64,000 bases of DNA from Clostridiales bacterium. Lineage in GTDB: Bacteria; Bacillota; Clostridia; Oscillospirales; Oscillospiraceae. A program made the position numbers and the translations under genes. The number at the start of each line of letters is the position of its first letter. Position 1 is the stretch's first letter. Of this stretch, positions 9,967 to 18,434 are shown piece after piece. The notes under the pieces are model-generated. The model ran no database searches. It was not told where the DNA came from and saw nothing but the letters and a program-made list of their open reading frames with translations. Where the stretch lies: positions 186,001 through 250,000 of the forward strand of contig QAMJ01000012.1 in the NCBI GenBank assembly GCA_003150355.1. The letters run 5' to 3'.

Positions 9967-10449
9967 ATGGCGAAAATAGTACAGACGGCAGGCAGAAATG
10001 CACTCGGCGAGTTCGCCCCGGAGTTTGCACATTACAATGACGATGTTCTCTTCGGCGAGAACTGGAACAATCAGGATATCGACGTAAAGACGCGCAGCAT
10101 CATCACGGTCGTCGCGCTCATGGCGCAGGGCATCACCGATTCTTCCCTCAAGTTCCATCTCCAGAACGCGAAGGCGCACGGCGTCACGCGGAAAGAGATC
10201 GCCGCGATCATCACCCACGCGGCGTTTTACGCCGGATGGCCGAAAGGCTGGGCTGTCTTCAACCTCGCGAAAGAGGTATGGGAGCCGGGCGACGTGGTCA
10301 ACATCCCGGCCGGCGTCAAGCACTGGCACGGTGCCGCGCCCGACAGCTGGTTCAGCCATCTCGCAGTTGAAGTCCCCGGCGTCGAGGGCTCCAACGAATG
10401 GCTCGAGCCCGTCGGCGACGATGTCTACGGCAAGCTTACCATCAACTGA
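9967..10449 (+). CDS. Carboxymuconolactone decarboxylase-like domain fused to the C-terminal half of a cupin
   Basis: Residues 1-105 form a complete carboxymuconolactone decarboxylase/AhpD-like domain (LGEFAPEFAHYNDDVLFGE; SIITVVALMAQG; HLQNAKAHGVTRKEI; ITHAAFYAGWPKGWAVF). At EVW|EPGDVVNIP the chain passes abruptly into the second half of a cupin that usually accompanies this domain, with histidines H119, H121 and H131 in PAGVKHWHGA and SWFSHLA. The first cupin strands are missing, so an in-frame deletion between a decarboxylase part and a cupin part is likely. The start at 9967 was chosen because the longer frame overlaps the flavoprotein gene. Whether the 160-residue product folds and acts is uncertain. 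Confidence 0.8.
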   Translation: MAKIVQTAGRNALGEFAPEFAHYNDDVLFGENWNNQDIDVKTRSIITVVALMAQGITDSSLKFHLQNAKAHGVTRKEIAAIITHAAFYAGWPKGWAVFNLAKEVWEPGDVVNIPAGVKHWHGAAPDSWFSHLAVEVPGVEGSNEWLEPVGDDVYGKLTIN

Positions 10450-10533
10450 TGGTAAATAAAGCTTTTCAAACGCGCGGGAATATGATATGCTTCCAGTGAT
10501 ATTTCAAATACAGATATACCCTGGAGGTAAATT

Positions 10534-11517
10534 ATGAGTCTTGACAGACGTCCCGATTCCATGGAAAGGATCACCACACCCGAGCAGGCGCAGGCCTTTA
10601 TCGATGAACAGCTCAAAGAACTGCGCGAGCAGATAGGCGATAAGAAAGTTCTCCTCGCCCTCTCCGGCGGTGTTGATTCCTCCGTCGTTGCAGCGCTGCT
10701 CATCAAGGCCATCGGCCAGCAGCTCGTCTGCGTCCACGTCAACCACGGTCTCCTGCGCAAGGGCGAGCCCGAGCAGGTCATCGAGGTCTTCCGCAACCAG
10801 ATGAACGCAAACCTCATCTATGTCGACGCGACCGACCGCTTCCTCGATAAGCTCGCGGGGGTCACCGATCCCGAGCAGAAGCGCAAGATCATCGGCAACG
10901 AGTTCATCGAGGTCTTCGCCGAGGAAGCGCGCAAGCTTGACGGCATAGAGTTTCTCGCGCAGGGCACCATCTGGCCCGACATTCTCGAGAGCGAGCGCGG
11001 CATCAAGGCGCACCACAATGCGGGCGGTCTCCCGGAGGATATGCAGTTCAAGCTCGTCGAGCCGGTGAAGATCCTCTTCAAGGACGAAGTGCGCATTGTC
11101 GGCAAGCAGCTCGGCCTGCCCGACGGCATGGTGTTCCGTCAGCCGTTCCCCGGCCCCGGCCTCGGCGTCCGCTGCCCCGGCGCCATCACGCGCGACCGTC
11201 TCGAAGCCGTCCGCGAGTCCGACGCGATCCTCCGCGAGGAGTTTGCAAAGCACGGCCTTGAGGGCAAGGTCTGGCAGTATTTTACCGTCGTGCCCGACTT
11301 CAAGTCCACCGGCGTGAAGAACGGCCAGCGCGCTTTCGAGTGGTCGGTCATCATCCGCGCCGTGAACACCACCGACGCCATGAGCGCCACCGTCGAGAAC
11401 ATCCCGTTCGACCTCATGTGCCACCTCGTGCACCGCATCACGCATGAGGTGCCGGGTGTGAACCGCGTCCTGTACGACTTCACTCCGAAGCCCACCGGCA
11501 CGATAGAATTCGAATAA
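10534..11517 (+). CDS. GMP synthase ATP-pyrophosphatase subunit without glutaminase domain
   Basis: The 327-residue protein matches the C-terminal two thirds of GuaA: P-loop SGGVDSS at 44-50, FRQPFPGPGLGVRCPGA, and the dimerisation domain ending PTGTIEFE. There is no glutaminase domain and no separate glutaminase gene beside it. A GGAGGT ribosome site precedes the ATG, and a terminator follows, so it is a complete gene rather than a fragment. It could make GMP with free ammonia, pair with a glutaminase elsewhere (as two-subunit archaeal GMP synthases do), or act on a related substrate. It is a diverged paralogue of the guaA at 7771. Confidence 0.88.
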   Translation: MSLDRRPDSMERITTPEQAQAFIDEQLKELREQIGDKKVLLALSGGVDSSVVAALLIKAIGQQLVCVHVNHGLLRKGEPEQVIEVFRNQMNANLIYVDATDRFLDKLAGVTDPEQKRKIIGNEFIEVFAEEARKLDGIEFLAQGTIWPDILESERGIKAHHNAGGLPEDMQFKLVEPVKILFKDEVRIVGKQLGLPDGMVFRQPFPGPGLGVRCPGAITRDRLEAVRESDAILREEFAKHGLEGKVWQYFTVVPDFKSTGVKNGQRAFEWSVIIRAVNTTDAMSATVENIPFDLMCHLVHRITHEVPGVNRVLYDFTPKPTGTIEFE

Positions 11518-11524
11518 GCCTAAC

Positions 11525-11551
11525 CGCCGCAGATGCTTTGCGTCTGCGGCG
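11525..11551 (+). terminator. Terminator of the second GMP synthase gene
   Basis: The 12-bp arms CGCCGCAGATGC and GCGTCTGCGGCG (one G-U pair) enclose a TTT loop, followed by TTGTTTATT. Confidence 0.75.
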
Positions 11552-11850
11552 TTGTTTATTCTCACATTTTCGTCATATGTAACATATTCTCGCCGGTTTT
11601 TTGGGCAAAAAGCATAAATAACGTGCGGATTTAATTTTCACCGCCGCGCGCATTCTGTGATACTGCCAATTGAATCCAACAGCATTTCTTGATATTATGT
11701 GCTCGCATAGAGGGTGATCGGAAAATCCCGCCGTTTCTCTTATGTTGGCCGCGGACGGCTATGTATAATCGCCGTTGGCTGCCGAAAAATAATATGAAAA
11801 GACTTTCCCTCTGCGCAGCGTTTCCCACAATTTTTTAAGGAGGTACAGTA
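11552..11850. other. Gene-free stretch upstream of phosphoketolase
   Basis: About 300 bp without a supported gene. It is AT-richer than its surroundings and contains TATAAT at 11764-11769, which could be a -10 element, but no convincing -35 partner lies at 16-18 bp. An AAGGAGGT ribosome site for the phosphoketolase gene lies at its right end. No riboswitch, terminator or repeat was recognised. Confidence 0.4.
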
Positions 11851-14217
11851 ATGGACGAAAGAAAAACCGCCTCGGCAACCGAGCAGGAGCTCGCCACCAT
11901 GGACGCCTATTGGCGCGCCGCAAACTACCTGTCCGCCTGCCAGCTCTATCTGCTGGATGATCCGCTTCTCCAGAAGCCGCTCACCGAGGAGAGCATCAAG
12001 AAAAAGATCGTCGGCCACTGGGGCACCGTTCCCGGCCAGAACTTCATTTACACTCACCTCAACCGCGTTATAAAGAAATACGACCTCGATATGATCTACG
12101 TCTCCGGTCCGGGCCACGGCGGCAACGCCATGGTTGCGCAGGACTGGCTCGACGGCAGCTATCAGGAGGTCTACCCCAACATCTCCCGCGACAAGGAGGG
12201 TATGCAGAAACTCTTCAAGCAGTTCTCCTTCCCCGGCGGCATCCCGTCCCACGTCGCGCCTGAGACTCCGGGCTCCATCAACGAGGGCGGCGAGCTCGGC
12301 TATTCGCTCGCGCACTCTTTCGGTGCCGTCACCGATAACCCCGGCCTGATTGCCGCCTGCGTCGTGGGCGACGGCGAGGCCGAGACCGGCCCGCTTGCCA
12401 CCTCATGGCACCTCAACAAGTTCATCAACGCCAAGACCGACGGCGCAGTGCTCCCGATCCTGCACCTCAACGGCTATAAGATCGCAAATCCCACGCTCTT
12501 CGCCCGCATCTCCCATGAGGAGCTGGAGGACTTCTTCCGCGGCTGCGGCTGGGAGCCGCACTTCGTCGAGGGTAAGGACCCCGCCGTCATGCATCGCCTC
12601 ATGGCCGACACGCTCGATGAGTGCATCGAGGAGATCCTCGCTTTCCAGAAAGACGCACGCGAGAACGGCAGCACCGTCCGCCCGCGCTGGCCGATGATCG
12701 TCCTGCGCAGCCCCAAGGGCTGGACAGGTCCGGCATATGTCGACGGTCTCAAGGTCGAGGACTACTGGCGCGCACATCAGGTGCCCATCCAGCCCGACTC
12801 CCCCGAGCATATCCGCCAGATCGAAGAGTGGCTGAAGTCCTACCGCCCCGAAGAGCTGTTCGATGAAAACGGCGTCCCCGTGCAGGAGCTGCTCGACTTC
12901 CCGCCTAAGGGCACGCGCCGCATGGGTGCGAACCCGCACGCCAACGGCGGCCTGCTGCTGAAGGATCTGCGCATGCCGGACTTCCGCGAATACGGCGTGG
13001 ACGTCAGCTACCCCGGCGCAGTCGAGGCGCAGGATATGTCCGTGCTCGGCACTTTCGTGCGCGATATCTACAAGCTCAACGAAAAGGAGCGCAGCTTCCG
13101 CTCCTTCGGTCCGGACGAAACTACCTCCAACCGCCTCTCCGCGGTCTTTGAGGAGACCGACAGAGCGTGGGACGGCGAAGCCTACGACACCGACGACCAT
13201 CTCGCCCCCGACGGCAGAGTCATGGACTCGATGCTCTCCGAGCATGTCTGCGAGGGTCTGCTCGAGGGCTACCTGCTGACCGGCCGCCACGGCTTCTTCA
13301 ACAGCTACGAGGCCTTCATCCGCATCGTCGACTCCATGTTCTCCCAGCACGCCAAGTGGCTCAAGGTCTGCAACCAGCTGCCCTGGCGTCAGAAGATCGC
13401 GTCGCTCAACTACGTGCTCGCATCGAACGTATGGCAGCAGGACCACAACGGCTTCACGCATCAGGATCCCGGCTTCCTTGACCATGTCGCGAACAAGAAG
13501 GCCGACGTCGTCCGCCTCTACCTGCCCCCGGATGCAAACTGCCTGCTCAGCTGCTTTGACCACTGCATCCGCTCCAGAAACTATGTCAACGTGATCGTCG
13601 CCTCCAAGCACCCGCGTCCCCAGTGGCTGACCATGGAGCAGGCCGTCAAGCACTGCACTCAGGGCATCGGCATCTGGCAGTGGGCGTCCACCGACAAGGG
13701 CGAGGAGCCCGATATCGTCATGGCCTGCTGCGGCGATACCCCGACGCTTGAGACCCTTGCCGCCGTCACCATCCTGCGCGACGCTTTCCCCGAGCTGCGC
13801 ATCCGCGTCGTCAACGTCGTTGACCTCATGCGTCTGCAGAGCAACGAGCAGCACCCGCACGGCCTGTCTCAGGTCGAGTACGACTCGCTCTTCACCAAGG
13901 ATAAGCCCATCATCTTCGCCTTCCACGGTTATCCCAGCCTGATTCACGAGATGACCTACAAGCGCCACAACAAGAACATCCATGTGCGCGGCTACATCGA
14001 AGAGGGCACGATCACCACGCCCTTTGACATGCGCGTGCTCAACCGCCTCGACCGCTTCGATCTGGTCATGTCCGCGGTGTATAACCTGCCGCAGCTCGGC
14101 AACCGCGGCGCGTACCTCATCCAGCAGATGAAGGATAAGCTCATTGAGCACAAGCAGTATATCGCGGAGCACGGCCTTGATCTGCCCGAAGTCGCCGAAT
14201 GGAAATGGAGCGACTAA
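11851..14217 (+). CDS. xfp: Phosphoketolase (xylulose-5-phosphate/fructose-6-phosphate)
   Basis: Phosphoketolase splits xylulose 5-phosphate (and often fructose 6-phosphate) with phosphate to acetyl phosphate plus a shorter sugar phosphate, using thiamine diphosphate. The 788-residue length is typical. Visible motifs are GPGHGGNAMVAQDWLDGSY, the diphosphate-binding GDGEAETGP starting at residue 173, NLGYSLAHSFGAV-like core segments and the C-terminal NVVDLMRL and HGYPSL blocks. It sits alone between terminator hairpins after an AAGGAGGT site. It gives a route from pentoses to acetyl phosphate that is independent of the PFOR at 48572. Confidence 0.95.
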   Translation: MDERKTASATEQELATMDAYWRAANYLSACQLYLLDDPLLQKPLTEESIKKKIVGHWGTVPGQNFIYTHLNRVIKKYDLDMIYVSGPGHGGNAMVAQDWLDGSYQEVYPNISRDKEGMQKLFKQFSFPGGIPSHVAPETPGSINEGGELGYSLAHSFGAVTDNPGLIAACVVGDGEAETGPLATSWHLNKFINAKTDGAVLPILHLNGYKIANPTLFARISHEELEDFFRGCGWEPHFVEGKDPAVMHRLMADTLDECIEEILAFQKDARENGSTVRPRWPMIVLRSPKGWTGPAYVDGLKVEDYWRAHQVPIQPDSPEHIRQIEEWLKSYRPEELFDENGVPVQELLDFPPKGTRRMGANPHANGGLLLKDLRMPDFREYGVDVSYPGAVEAQDMSVLGTFVRDIYKLNEKERSFRSFGPDETTSNRLSAVFEETDRAWDGEAYDTDDHLAPDGRVMDSMLSEHVCEGLLEGYLLTGRHGFFNSYEAFIRIVDSMFSQHAKWLKVCNQLPWRQKIASLNYVLASNVWQQDHNGFTHQDPGFLDHVANKKADVVRLYLPPDANCLLSCFDHCIRSRNYVNVIVASKHPRPQWLTMEQAVKHCTQGIGIWQWASTDKGEEPDIVMACCGDTPTLETLAAVTILRDAFPELRIRVVNVVDLMRLQSNEQHPHGLSQVEYDSLFTKDKPIIFAFHGYPSLIHEMTYKRHNKNIHVRGYIEEGTITTPFDMRVLNRLDRFDLVMSAVYNLPQLGNRGAYLIQQMKDKLIEHKQYIAEHGLDLPEVAEWKWSD

Positions 14218-14242
14218 GCTAATAACCCGCATATAGTTATAG

Positions 14243-14270
14243 ATCCCGGACGGCTGAAACCGTCCGGGAT
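14243..14270 (+). terminator. Terminator of xfp
   Basis: Perfect 11-bp arms ATCCCGGACGG and CCGTCCGGGAT enclose a 6-nt loop and are followed by TTGTCTAT. Confidence 0.82.
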
Positions 14271-14356
14271 TTGTCTATATGTGAGCAAAAAACACTGTCT
14301 TTTTCCAGGCGCATATGTTACAATCGAGACAATACACAAAAACACCGGAGGCAGCC

Positions 14357-14983
14357 ATGAATCAGAGCGATGAAAGAAAGGATAATATTCAGCGCGTCAT
14401 TGAGACTGCGCTGGATATGTTCATGGAAAACGGCATTGCCGCGACCAGCATGAACCAGATCGCAAGAAAAGTAAACCTCTCTCAGATGTCCCTGTACCGC
14501 TACTTCAGCAATAAGGAGGAGCTTATTCTCCGGATATGGAAATACGCGCTGACGGAGTTTTACAGATATTTTTATGAAAGGTACACCGGAGATGAGAATG
14601 CATCAACGGGCTACGAGCGCTTTGTGGCCTGCATGAGGGCTTACTATTCCCTGTATGAGGAGTTCCCGAACTGGTATAAATACACGCATGAGATGTTCAC
14701 CTACCGCTTCAGCCTTGACGAAGCCGCCGACCGCGGGATGAGCAGCGTCTTCTGGAGCCATTACGACAAGGAGATCCCGATCCCGGCGCTCAAGGCGCTC
14801 AAGGACGGCGTGGAGGACGGCTCCATAAGGAAAGATATCAACATCTATGCCATCTATCAGATTCTTCTCAACGCTTTCACCGGCGTCACTCTGTACGAAA
14901 ACATCTCATTCGGCGTCGCTCCGGAGGCCATCGTGCATATGACCGCTTCGCTCATATCAAAATATATAAAAAGCGAGCAGTAA
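14357..14983 (+). CDS. TetR/AcrR family transcriptional regulator
   Basis: The 208-residue protein begins with the TetR DNA-binding domain: IQRVIETALDMFMENGIAATSMNQIARKVNLSQMSLYRYFSNKEELI (residues about 9-55), including the helix-turn-helix ending in the family's SLYRYFxNKEEL. The remainder is a variable helical ligand-binding domain. The start at 14357 follows GGAGG by about 5 nt; an earlier in-frame ATG lacks a ribosome site. It lies just upstream of a Crp/Fnr regulator and oleate hydratase, so lipid or stress control is a reasonable guess, but the inducer and operator are unknown. Confidence 0.88.
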   Translation: MNQSDERKDNIQRVIETALDMFMENGIAATSMNQIARKVNLSQMSLYRYFSNKEELILRIWKYALTEFYRYFYERYTGDENASTGYERFVACMRAYYSLYEEFPNWYKYTHEMFTYRFSLDEAADRGMSSVFWSHYDKEIPIPALKALKDGVEDGSIRKDINIYAIYQILLNAFTGVTLYENISFGVAPEAIVHMTASLISKYIKSEQ

Positions 14984-15061
14984 GTTTGTTAAAAAATACG
15001 AAATCTTTTTAAGATCAGAAATATACAAGGTTTATGTAACTTTTGGTACAGAACTCAGCGG

Positions 15062-15085
15062 GATGTCTGATAAAATACAGACATC
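15062..15085. promoter_or_regulatory. Palindrome between the TetR and Crp/Fnr genes
   Basis: GATGTCTG (15062-15069) and CAGACATC (15078-15085) are perfect 8-bp inverted repeats around the AT-only spacer ATAAAATA. It may be an operator or the end of the TetR transcript; no T tract follows, which favours an operator. Confidence 0.4.
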
Positions 15086-15123
15086 ATGTCGCTGCTTGTC
15101 GCGTTCTGATATTTTTTTAACGT

Positions 15124-15148
15124 CAGATGTTAATATGATTAACATCTG
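15124..15148. promoter_or_regulatory. 25-bp palindrome upstream of the Crp/Fnr gene, probable operator
   Basis: Perfect 11-bp arms CAGATGTTAAT (15124-15134) and ATTAACATCTG (15138-15148) surround ATG. It lies 42 bp upstream of the Crp/Fnr start, so autoregulation is the simplest reading. The core TGTTAAT..ATTAACA has the two-fold form used by dimeric Crp/Fnr proteins, but it does not match the classical Crp or Fnr site. Confidence 0.5.
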
Positions 15149-15190
15149 TTAGATGCCTTAACCATCGCAAAGAACGAGGTGTGACAACAT

Positions 15191-15874
15191 ATGCAGTGTA
15201 CAAAAGAAGTGATCTCCATTCTCCCGTTCTGGCCGTCCCTGTCGGAGCAGCAGAAGCAGCAGTTCGAGTCAGGTCTGCTGTACAAGCGCTGCCGCGCCAG
15301 GGAGTCCCTCACCTTTTCCGGCGAGAAAAAGGACGGGATGCTGATAGTTCTGCACGGCGTCATCCGGGTCTATATGGTATCCGGCACCGGCAGAGAAGTG
15401 ACGATCCTCATCATGCGCCCCGGCGATGTGTTCAATATCCTCACCGCCGACCGTGCCCGTCCCGGGGATATAATGCCGCAGCTTCAGGCAATGAGCGACT
15501 CCGCCGTCGCTTATATACGCCGCGCAGAGCTTTCGCGTCTGGCATACGGCTGCCCGGCAGCAGCGGAGTATATTATCGAGACGTCCTCCCGCAACGCCCA
15601 GGATATTCTGAATAACGTCAACGAGTATTTCTTCTGTCCGCTGCGCGCGAAGATCGCCGGGTTCCTGCTGAAGATTTCCGTGCAGCAGAACGGTGACTGC
15701 GCCCTTATCACCCATGAGGACATCGCAAACCATCTCGGCACGACCAGAGAGGTCGTCAGCCGCGAGATAAACTACCTGCGGCACACGGGGTTCATCAAGT
15801 CCGGCCGCGGCAGGATCACCCTGCTCGACCGGGCGGGGCTGAGAACTCTCGCAGGCCGCTCCGGAGAGGAGTAA
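15191..15874 (+). CDS. Crp/Fnr family transcriptional regulator
   Basis: The 227-residue protein has an N-terminal cyclic-nucleotide-binding-like beta barrel (GEKKDGMLIVLHGVIRVYMVSGTGREVTILIMRPGDVFNI, about residues 38-85), a long dimerisation helix and a C-terminal winged helix with HEDIANHLGTTREVVSREINYLRHTGFIK (about 178-206), the Crp-type recognition helix. No four-cysteine Fnr cluster is evident at the N-terminus, so direct oxygen sensing through Fe-S is not supported. It lies between a TetR gene and oleate hydratase, with two palindromes upstream and one downstream, which suggests local and self regulation. Confidence 0.9.
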   Translation: MQCTKEVISILPFWPSLSEQQKQQFESGLLYKRCRARESLTFSGEKKDGMLIVLHGVIRVYMVSGTGREVTILIMRPGDVFNILTADRARPGDIMPQLQAMSDSAVAYIRRAELSRLAYGCPAAAEYIIETSSRNAQDILNNVNEYFFCPLRAKIAGFLLKISVQQNGDCALITHEDIANHLGTTREVVSREINYLRHTGFIKSGRGRITLLDRAGLRTLAGRSGEE

Positions 15875-15907
15875 ATACCCGGCATCCCCCCGCATTTATT
15901 CTGTACA

Positions 15908-15928
15908 TTTCATTGCGCCGCAATGAAA
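15908..15928. promoter_or_regulatory. 21-bp palindrome upstream of oleate hydratase, candidate operator
   Basis: TTTCATTGC (15908-15916) and GCAATGAAA (15920-15928) are perfect arms around GCC. The site is 32 bp before the oleate hydratase start and has no T tract, so repressor or activator binding is more likely than termination. Confidence 0.5.
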
Positions 15929-15960
15929 ACACATAAAATCAAATTTTGGGAGGAACAGTC

Positions 15961-17751
15961 ATGTATTACAGCAACGGCAACTACGAAGCATTCGCGCGCC
16001 CCGAGAAGCCCGAAGGAATTGAAAAGAAGCACGCCGTGATAATCGGCGGCGGCCTTGCCGGTCTTTCGGCGGCCTGCTTCCTCGTCCGCGACGCCCAGAT
16101 GCCCGGCGAGAACATCACCGTCATGGAGGATATGCCCGTAGCCGGCGGCGCCTGCGACGGTATCCTGAACATCGACAAGGGCTTCATCATCCGCGGCGGC
16201 CGCGAGATGGAGAACCACTTTGAATGCCTTTGGGATTTGTTCAGAAGCATCCCCTCTATCGAGACGGAGGGCGTGTCCGTTCTGGATGAATACTACTGGC
16301 TCAACAAGCATGACCCCAACTATTCTCTCTGCCGTGTGACCGAGAAGCGCGGCAAGGACGCCCATACCGACGGCGAGTTCGGCCTGTCCGACGCTGCCTG
16401 CATGGAGATAATGAAGCTCTTCTTTATGAAAGACGAAGACCTTTACGGCAAGGCCATCAACGAGATATGGACCGACGAGGTGTTCAACTCCAACTTCTGG
16501 ACCTACTGGCGCACGATGTTCGCTTTCAAGGATGAGCACAGCGCGCTCGAAGTCAAGAAGTACGTCCACCGCTTTATCCACCATATCGGCGGTCTGCCCA
16601 CGCTCAAGGCGCTGAAGTTCACGAAGTACAACCAGTATGAGTCCATGATCCTCCCGATGATAAAGTACCTGCGCGGTCACGGCGTGAAGTTCATGTTCAG
16701 CACCACCGGCACCAATGTTATTTTCGACATCAACCATGCCCGCAAGGTCGCCACAAAGATAGAGTATCTTGAAAAGGGCGAGCCTAAGTCCATGGACATC
16801 GACGAGAACACCCTCGTGTTCTTCACCAACGGCTCCAACTGCTCCAACGCCACCATCGGCGATCATCACACCGCCCCCGGCTTTGATACCTCCGTCGGCG
16901 ACAGCTGGAAGATGTGGCAGAACATCGCCCGTCAGGATCCCAGCTTCGGCCATCCGGATGAGTTCCTTAAGGATCCCGAGCTCACCCAGTGGGAGTCCGC
17001 AACGCTCACTACGCTCGATGAAGAGATCATCCCCTACATGGAGGCCATCTGCAAGCGCGACGTCAGAAGCGGCAAGGTAGCGACCGGCGGCATCGTCACA
17101 GCGCGTGACTCCGGCTGGCTTATGAGCTGGACTGTCAACCGTCAGCCGCACTTCAAGGTGCAGCCCAAGGATCAGTGCGTCGTCTGGATATACGGCCTGT
17201 ACACCAGCCGCATGGGCGACTATGTCAAGAAGCGCATGCGCGACTGCACCGGCGAAGAGATCGCCCGCGAGTGGCTGTACCATATCGGCGTGCCCGTGGA
17301 GCGCATCGACGAGCTGGCCGCAAAGAGCTGCAACTGTGTGCCTGTTATGATGCCCAGAGTCACCACCTACTTCATCTGCCGCAAAAAGGGCGACCGCCCC
17401 GACGTCGTCCCCAACGGCGTTGTCAACTTCGCTTTCCTCGGCAACCACGCCGAGACCTTCCGCGACACCGTGTTCACCACCGAGTACTCCGTGCGTACCG
17501 CGATGGAAGCCGTCTACACGCTCTGCCATGTCGACCGCGGCGTGCCCGAGGTGTTCAACTCCGTCTATGACGTGCGCGTCCTCATGCAGAGCACGAAGAA
17601 GCTCATGGACGGCCGCCGTCTGACCGACATGAAGCTGCCTCTGCCCAAGTTCATCACGAAGCCCGTCATCCGCGCGATACTCAAGAAGGTCGACAAGACC
17701 GAGATCGGCACGCTCCTGCGCCGCTACGACATGGTCGACTTCGACCTCTAA
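15961..17751 (+). CDS. ohyA: Oleate hydratase (MCRA family flavoprotein)
   Basis: Oleate hydratases add water to the cis-9 double bond of unsaturated fatty acids, giving 10-hydroxy acids, and in gut bacteria detoxify free oleate and linoleate. The 596-residue protein has the FAD-binding motif GGGLAGLSAA at 29-38 followed by the family's GGACDG and RGGREMENHFECLWDLFRS segments, and ends with TEIGTLLRRYDMV. The start at 15961 follows GGGAGGA; an upstream in-frame start has none. A palindrome lies directly upstream and a terminator follows. The Crp/Fnr and TetR genes just upstream are candidate regulators. Confidence 0.94.
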   Translation: MYYSNGNYEAFARPEKPEGIEKKHAVIIGGGLAGLSAACFLVRDAQMPGENITVMEDMPVAGGACDGILNIDKGFIIRGGREMENHFECLWDLFRSIPSIETEGVSVLDEYYWLNKHDPNYSLCRVTEKRGKDAHTDGEFGLSDAACMEIMKLFFMKDEDLYGKAINEIWTDEVFNSNFWTYWRTMFAFKDEHSALEVKKYVHRFIHHIGGLPTLKALKFTKYNQYESMILPMIKYLRGHGVKFMFSTTGTNVIFDINHARKVATKIEYLEKGEPKSMDIDENTLVFFTNGSNCSNATIGDHHTAPGFDTSVGDSWKMWQNIARQDPSFGHPDEFLKDPELTQWESATLTTLDEEIIPYMEAICKRDVRSGKVATGGIVTARDSGWLMSWTVNRQPHFKVQPKDQCVVWIYGLYTSRMGDYVKKRMRDCTGEEIAREWLYHIGVPVERIDELAAKSCNCVPVMMPRVTTYFICRKKGDRPDVVPNGVVNFAFLGNHAETFRDTVFTTEYSVRTAMEAVYTLCHVDRGVPEVFNSVYDVRVLMQSTKKLMDGRRLTDMKLPLPKFITKPVIRAILKKVDKTEIGTLLRRYDMVDFDL

Positions 17752-17803
17752 AGTCCTCCCGCCGGTTTCCCCGGTTTAATTTCCATTACCCTCGCATAAG
17801 AAT

Positions 17804-17836
17804 GGGTGCAGCCCTCCGAGCCGGAGGTCTGCGCCC
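17804..17836 (+). terminator. Terminator of oleate hydratase
   Basis: The 15-nt arms GGGTGCAGCCCTCCG and CGGAGGTCTGCGCCC (one mismatch, one G-U) are followed by GTTTTTTAATT. Confidence 0.85.
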
Positions 17837-17966
17837 GTTTTTTAATTGTGAGCAGGACGCTTTAATCTTTACAGTCAGGAACATTATTCCTTTATTGTTC
17901 GTCTAAAGCATAAAGGCATTTATAGTAACGGATGCTGTCTGATATTAAAAAGGAGGTTCGATTCAC

Positions 17967-18362
17967 ATGAGCAAGAAGAAAACACTGACAGCCGTTTTTG
18001 TGATCCTGATCTGCATCCTTATCGGCGGCGTTTTGCTGCGGCAGTACAAGCGCGCCAACACCACGGAGTGCATCTTAAAGGGGACGATCACCAGCATTGA
18101 GGATAATGTTTTCACGGTCGTGCCCGACACTTCAAATCTGAACGCCATGGGGCCGACATACCTCACGCATACGGATTCCCTATCGTTCCGCCCGAACGGC
18201 AAAACCAAGGTATACGGCAGGTATGGCATGACTGAGGTCGACATCAGCGAGCTGCACGTCGGCGATTATGTCCAGGTCCGGTTCCACGCCCCGATCCATG
18301 GTGAATATGACGGCCGTGTTTTTACGATGGACGAGATCAAGTACCAGATCAAAAGCACATAA
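17967..18362 (+). CDS. Small membrane-anchored protein of unknown function
   Basis: I do not recognise this 131-residue protein. It has one N-terminal membrane segment (about residues 7-24, TLTAVFVILICILIGGVLL) preceded by lysines, so the rest probably lies outside the membrane. The soluble part is rich in beta-type residues (GTITSIEDNVFTVVPDTS; VDISELHVGDYVQVRF) with the look of a small beta barrel. AGGAGG lies 10 nt before the ATG. It is a single gene ending at a hairpin shared with the convergent degV-like gene. No catalytic residues or lipobox are visible. Confidence 0.78.
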   Translation: MSKKKTLTAVFVILICILIGGVLLRQYKRANTTECILKGTITSIEDNVFTVVPDTSNLNAMGPTYLTHTDSLSFRPNGKTKVYGRYGMTEVDISELHVGDYVQVRFHAPIHGEYDGRVFTMDEIKYQIKST

Positions 18363-18369
18363 ATCAAAA

Positions 18370-18406
18370 ACACCGGTCGTGCCGCGAAACGCAGCACGAC
18401 CGGTGT
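18370..18406. terminator. Bidirectional terminator between convergent genes
   Basis: Perfect 13-bp arms ACACCGGTCGTGC and GCACGACCGGTGT enclose an 11-nt loop. They serve the + strand membrane protein gene and the - strand DegV gene. Confidence 0.82.
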
Positions 18407-18434
18407 AATTTATCTATCCATTGGTCGGATTTAA

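Noticed and set aside
10436..10455. Perfect 9-bp inverted repeat over the stop codon of the half-cupin gene as a terminator
   Set aside because: The loop is only 2 nt and there is no T tract; more likely chance or a weak pause.
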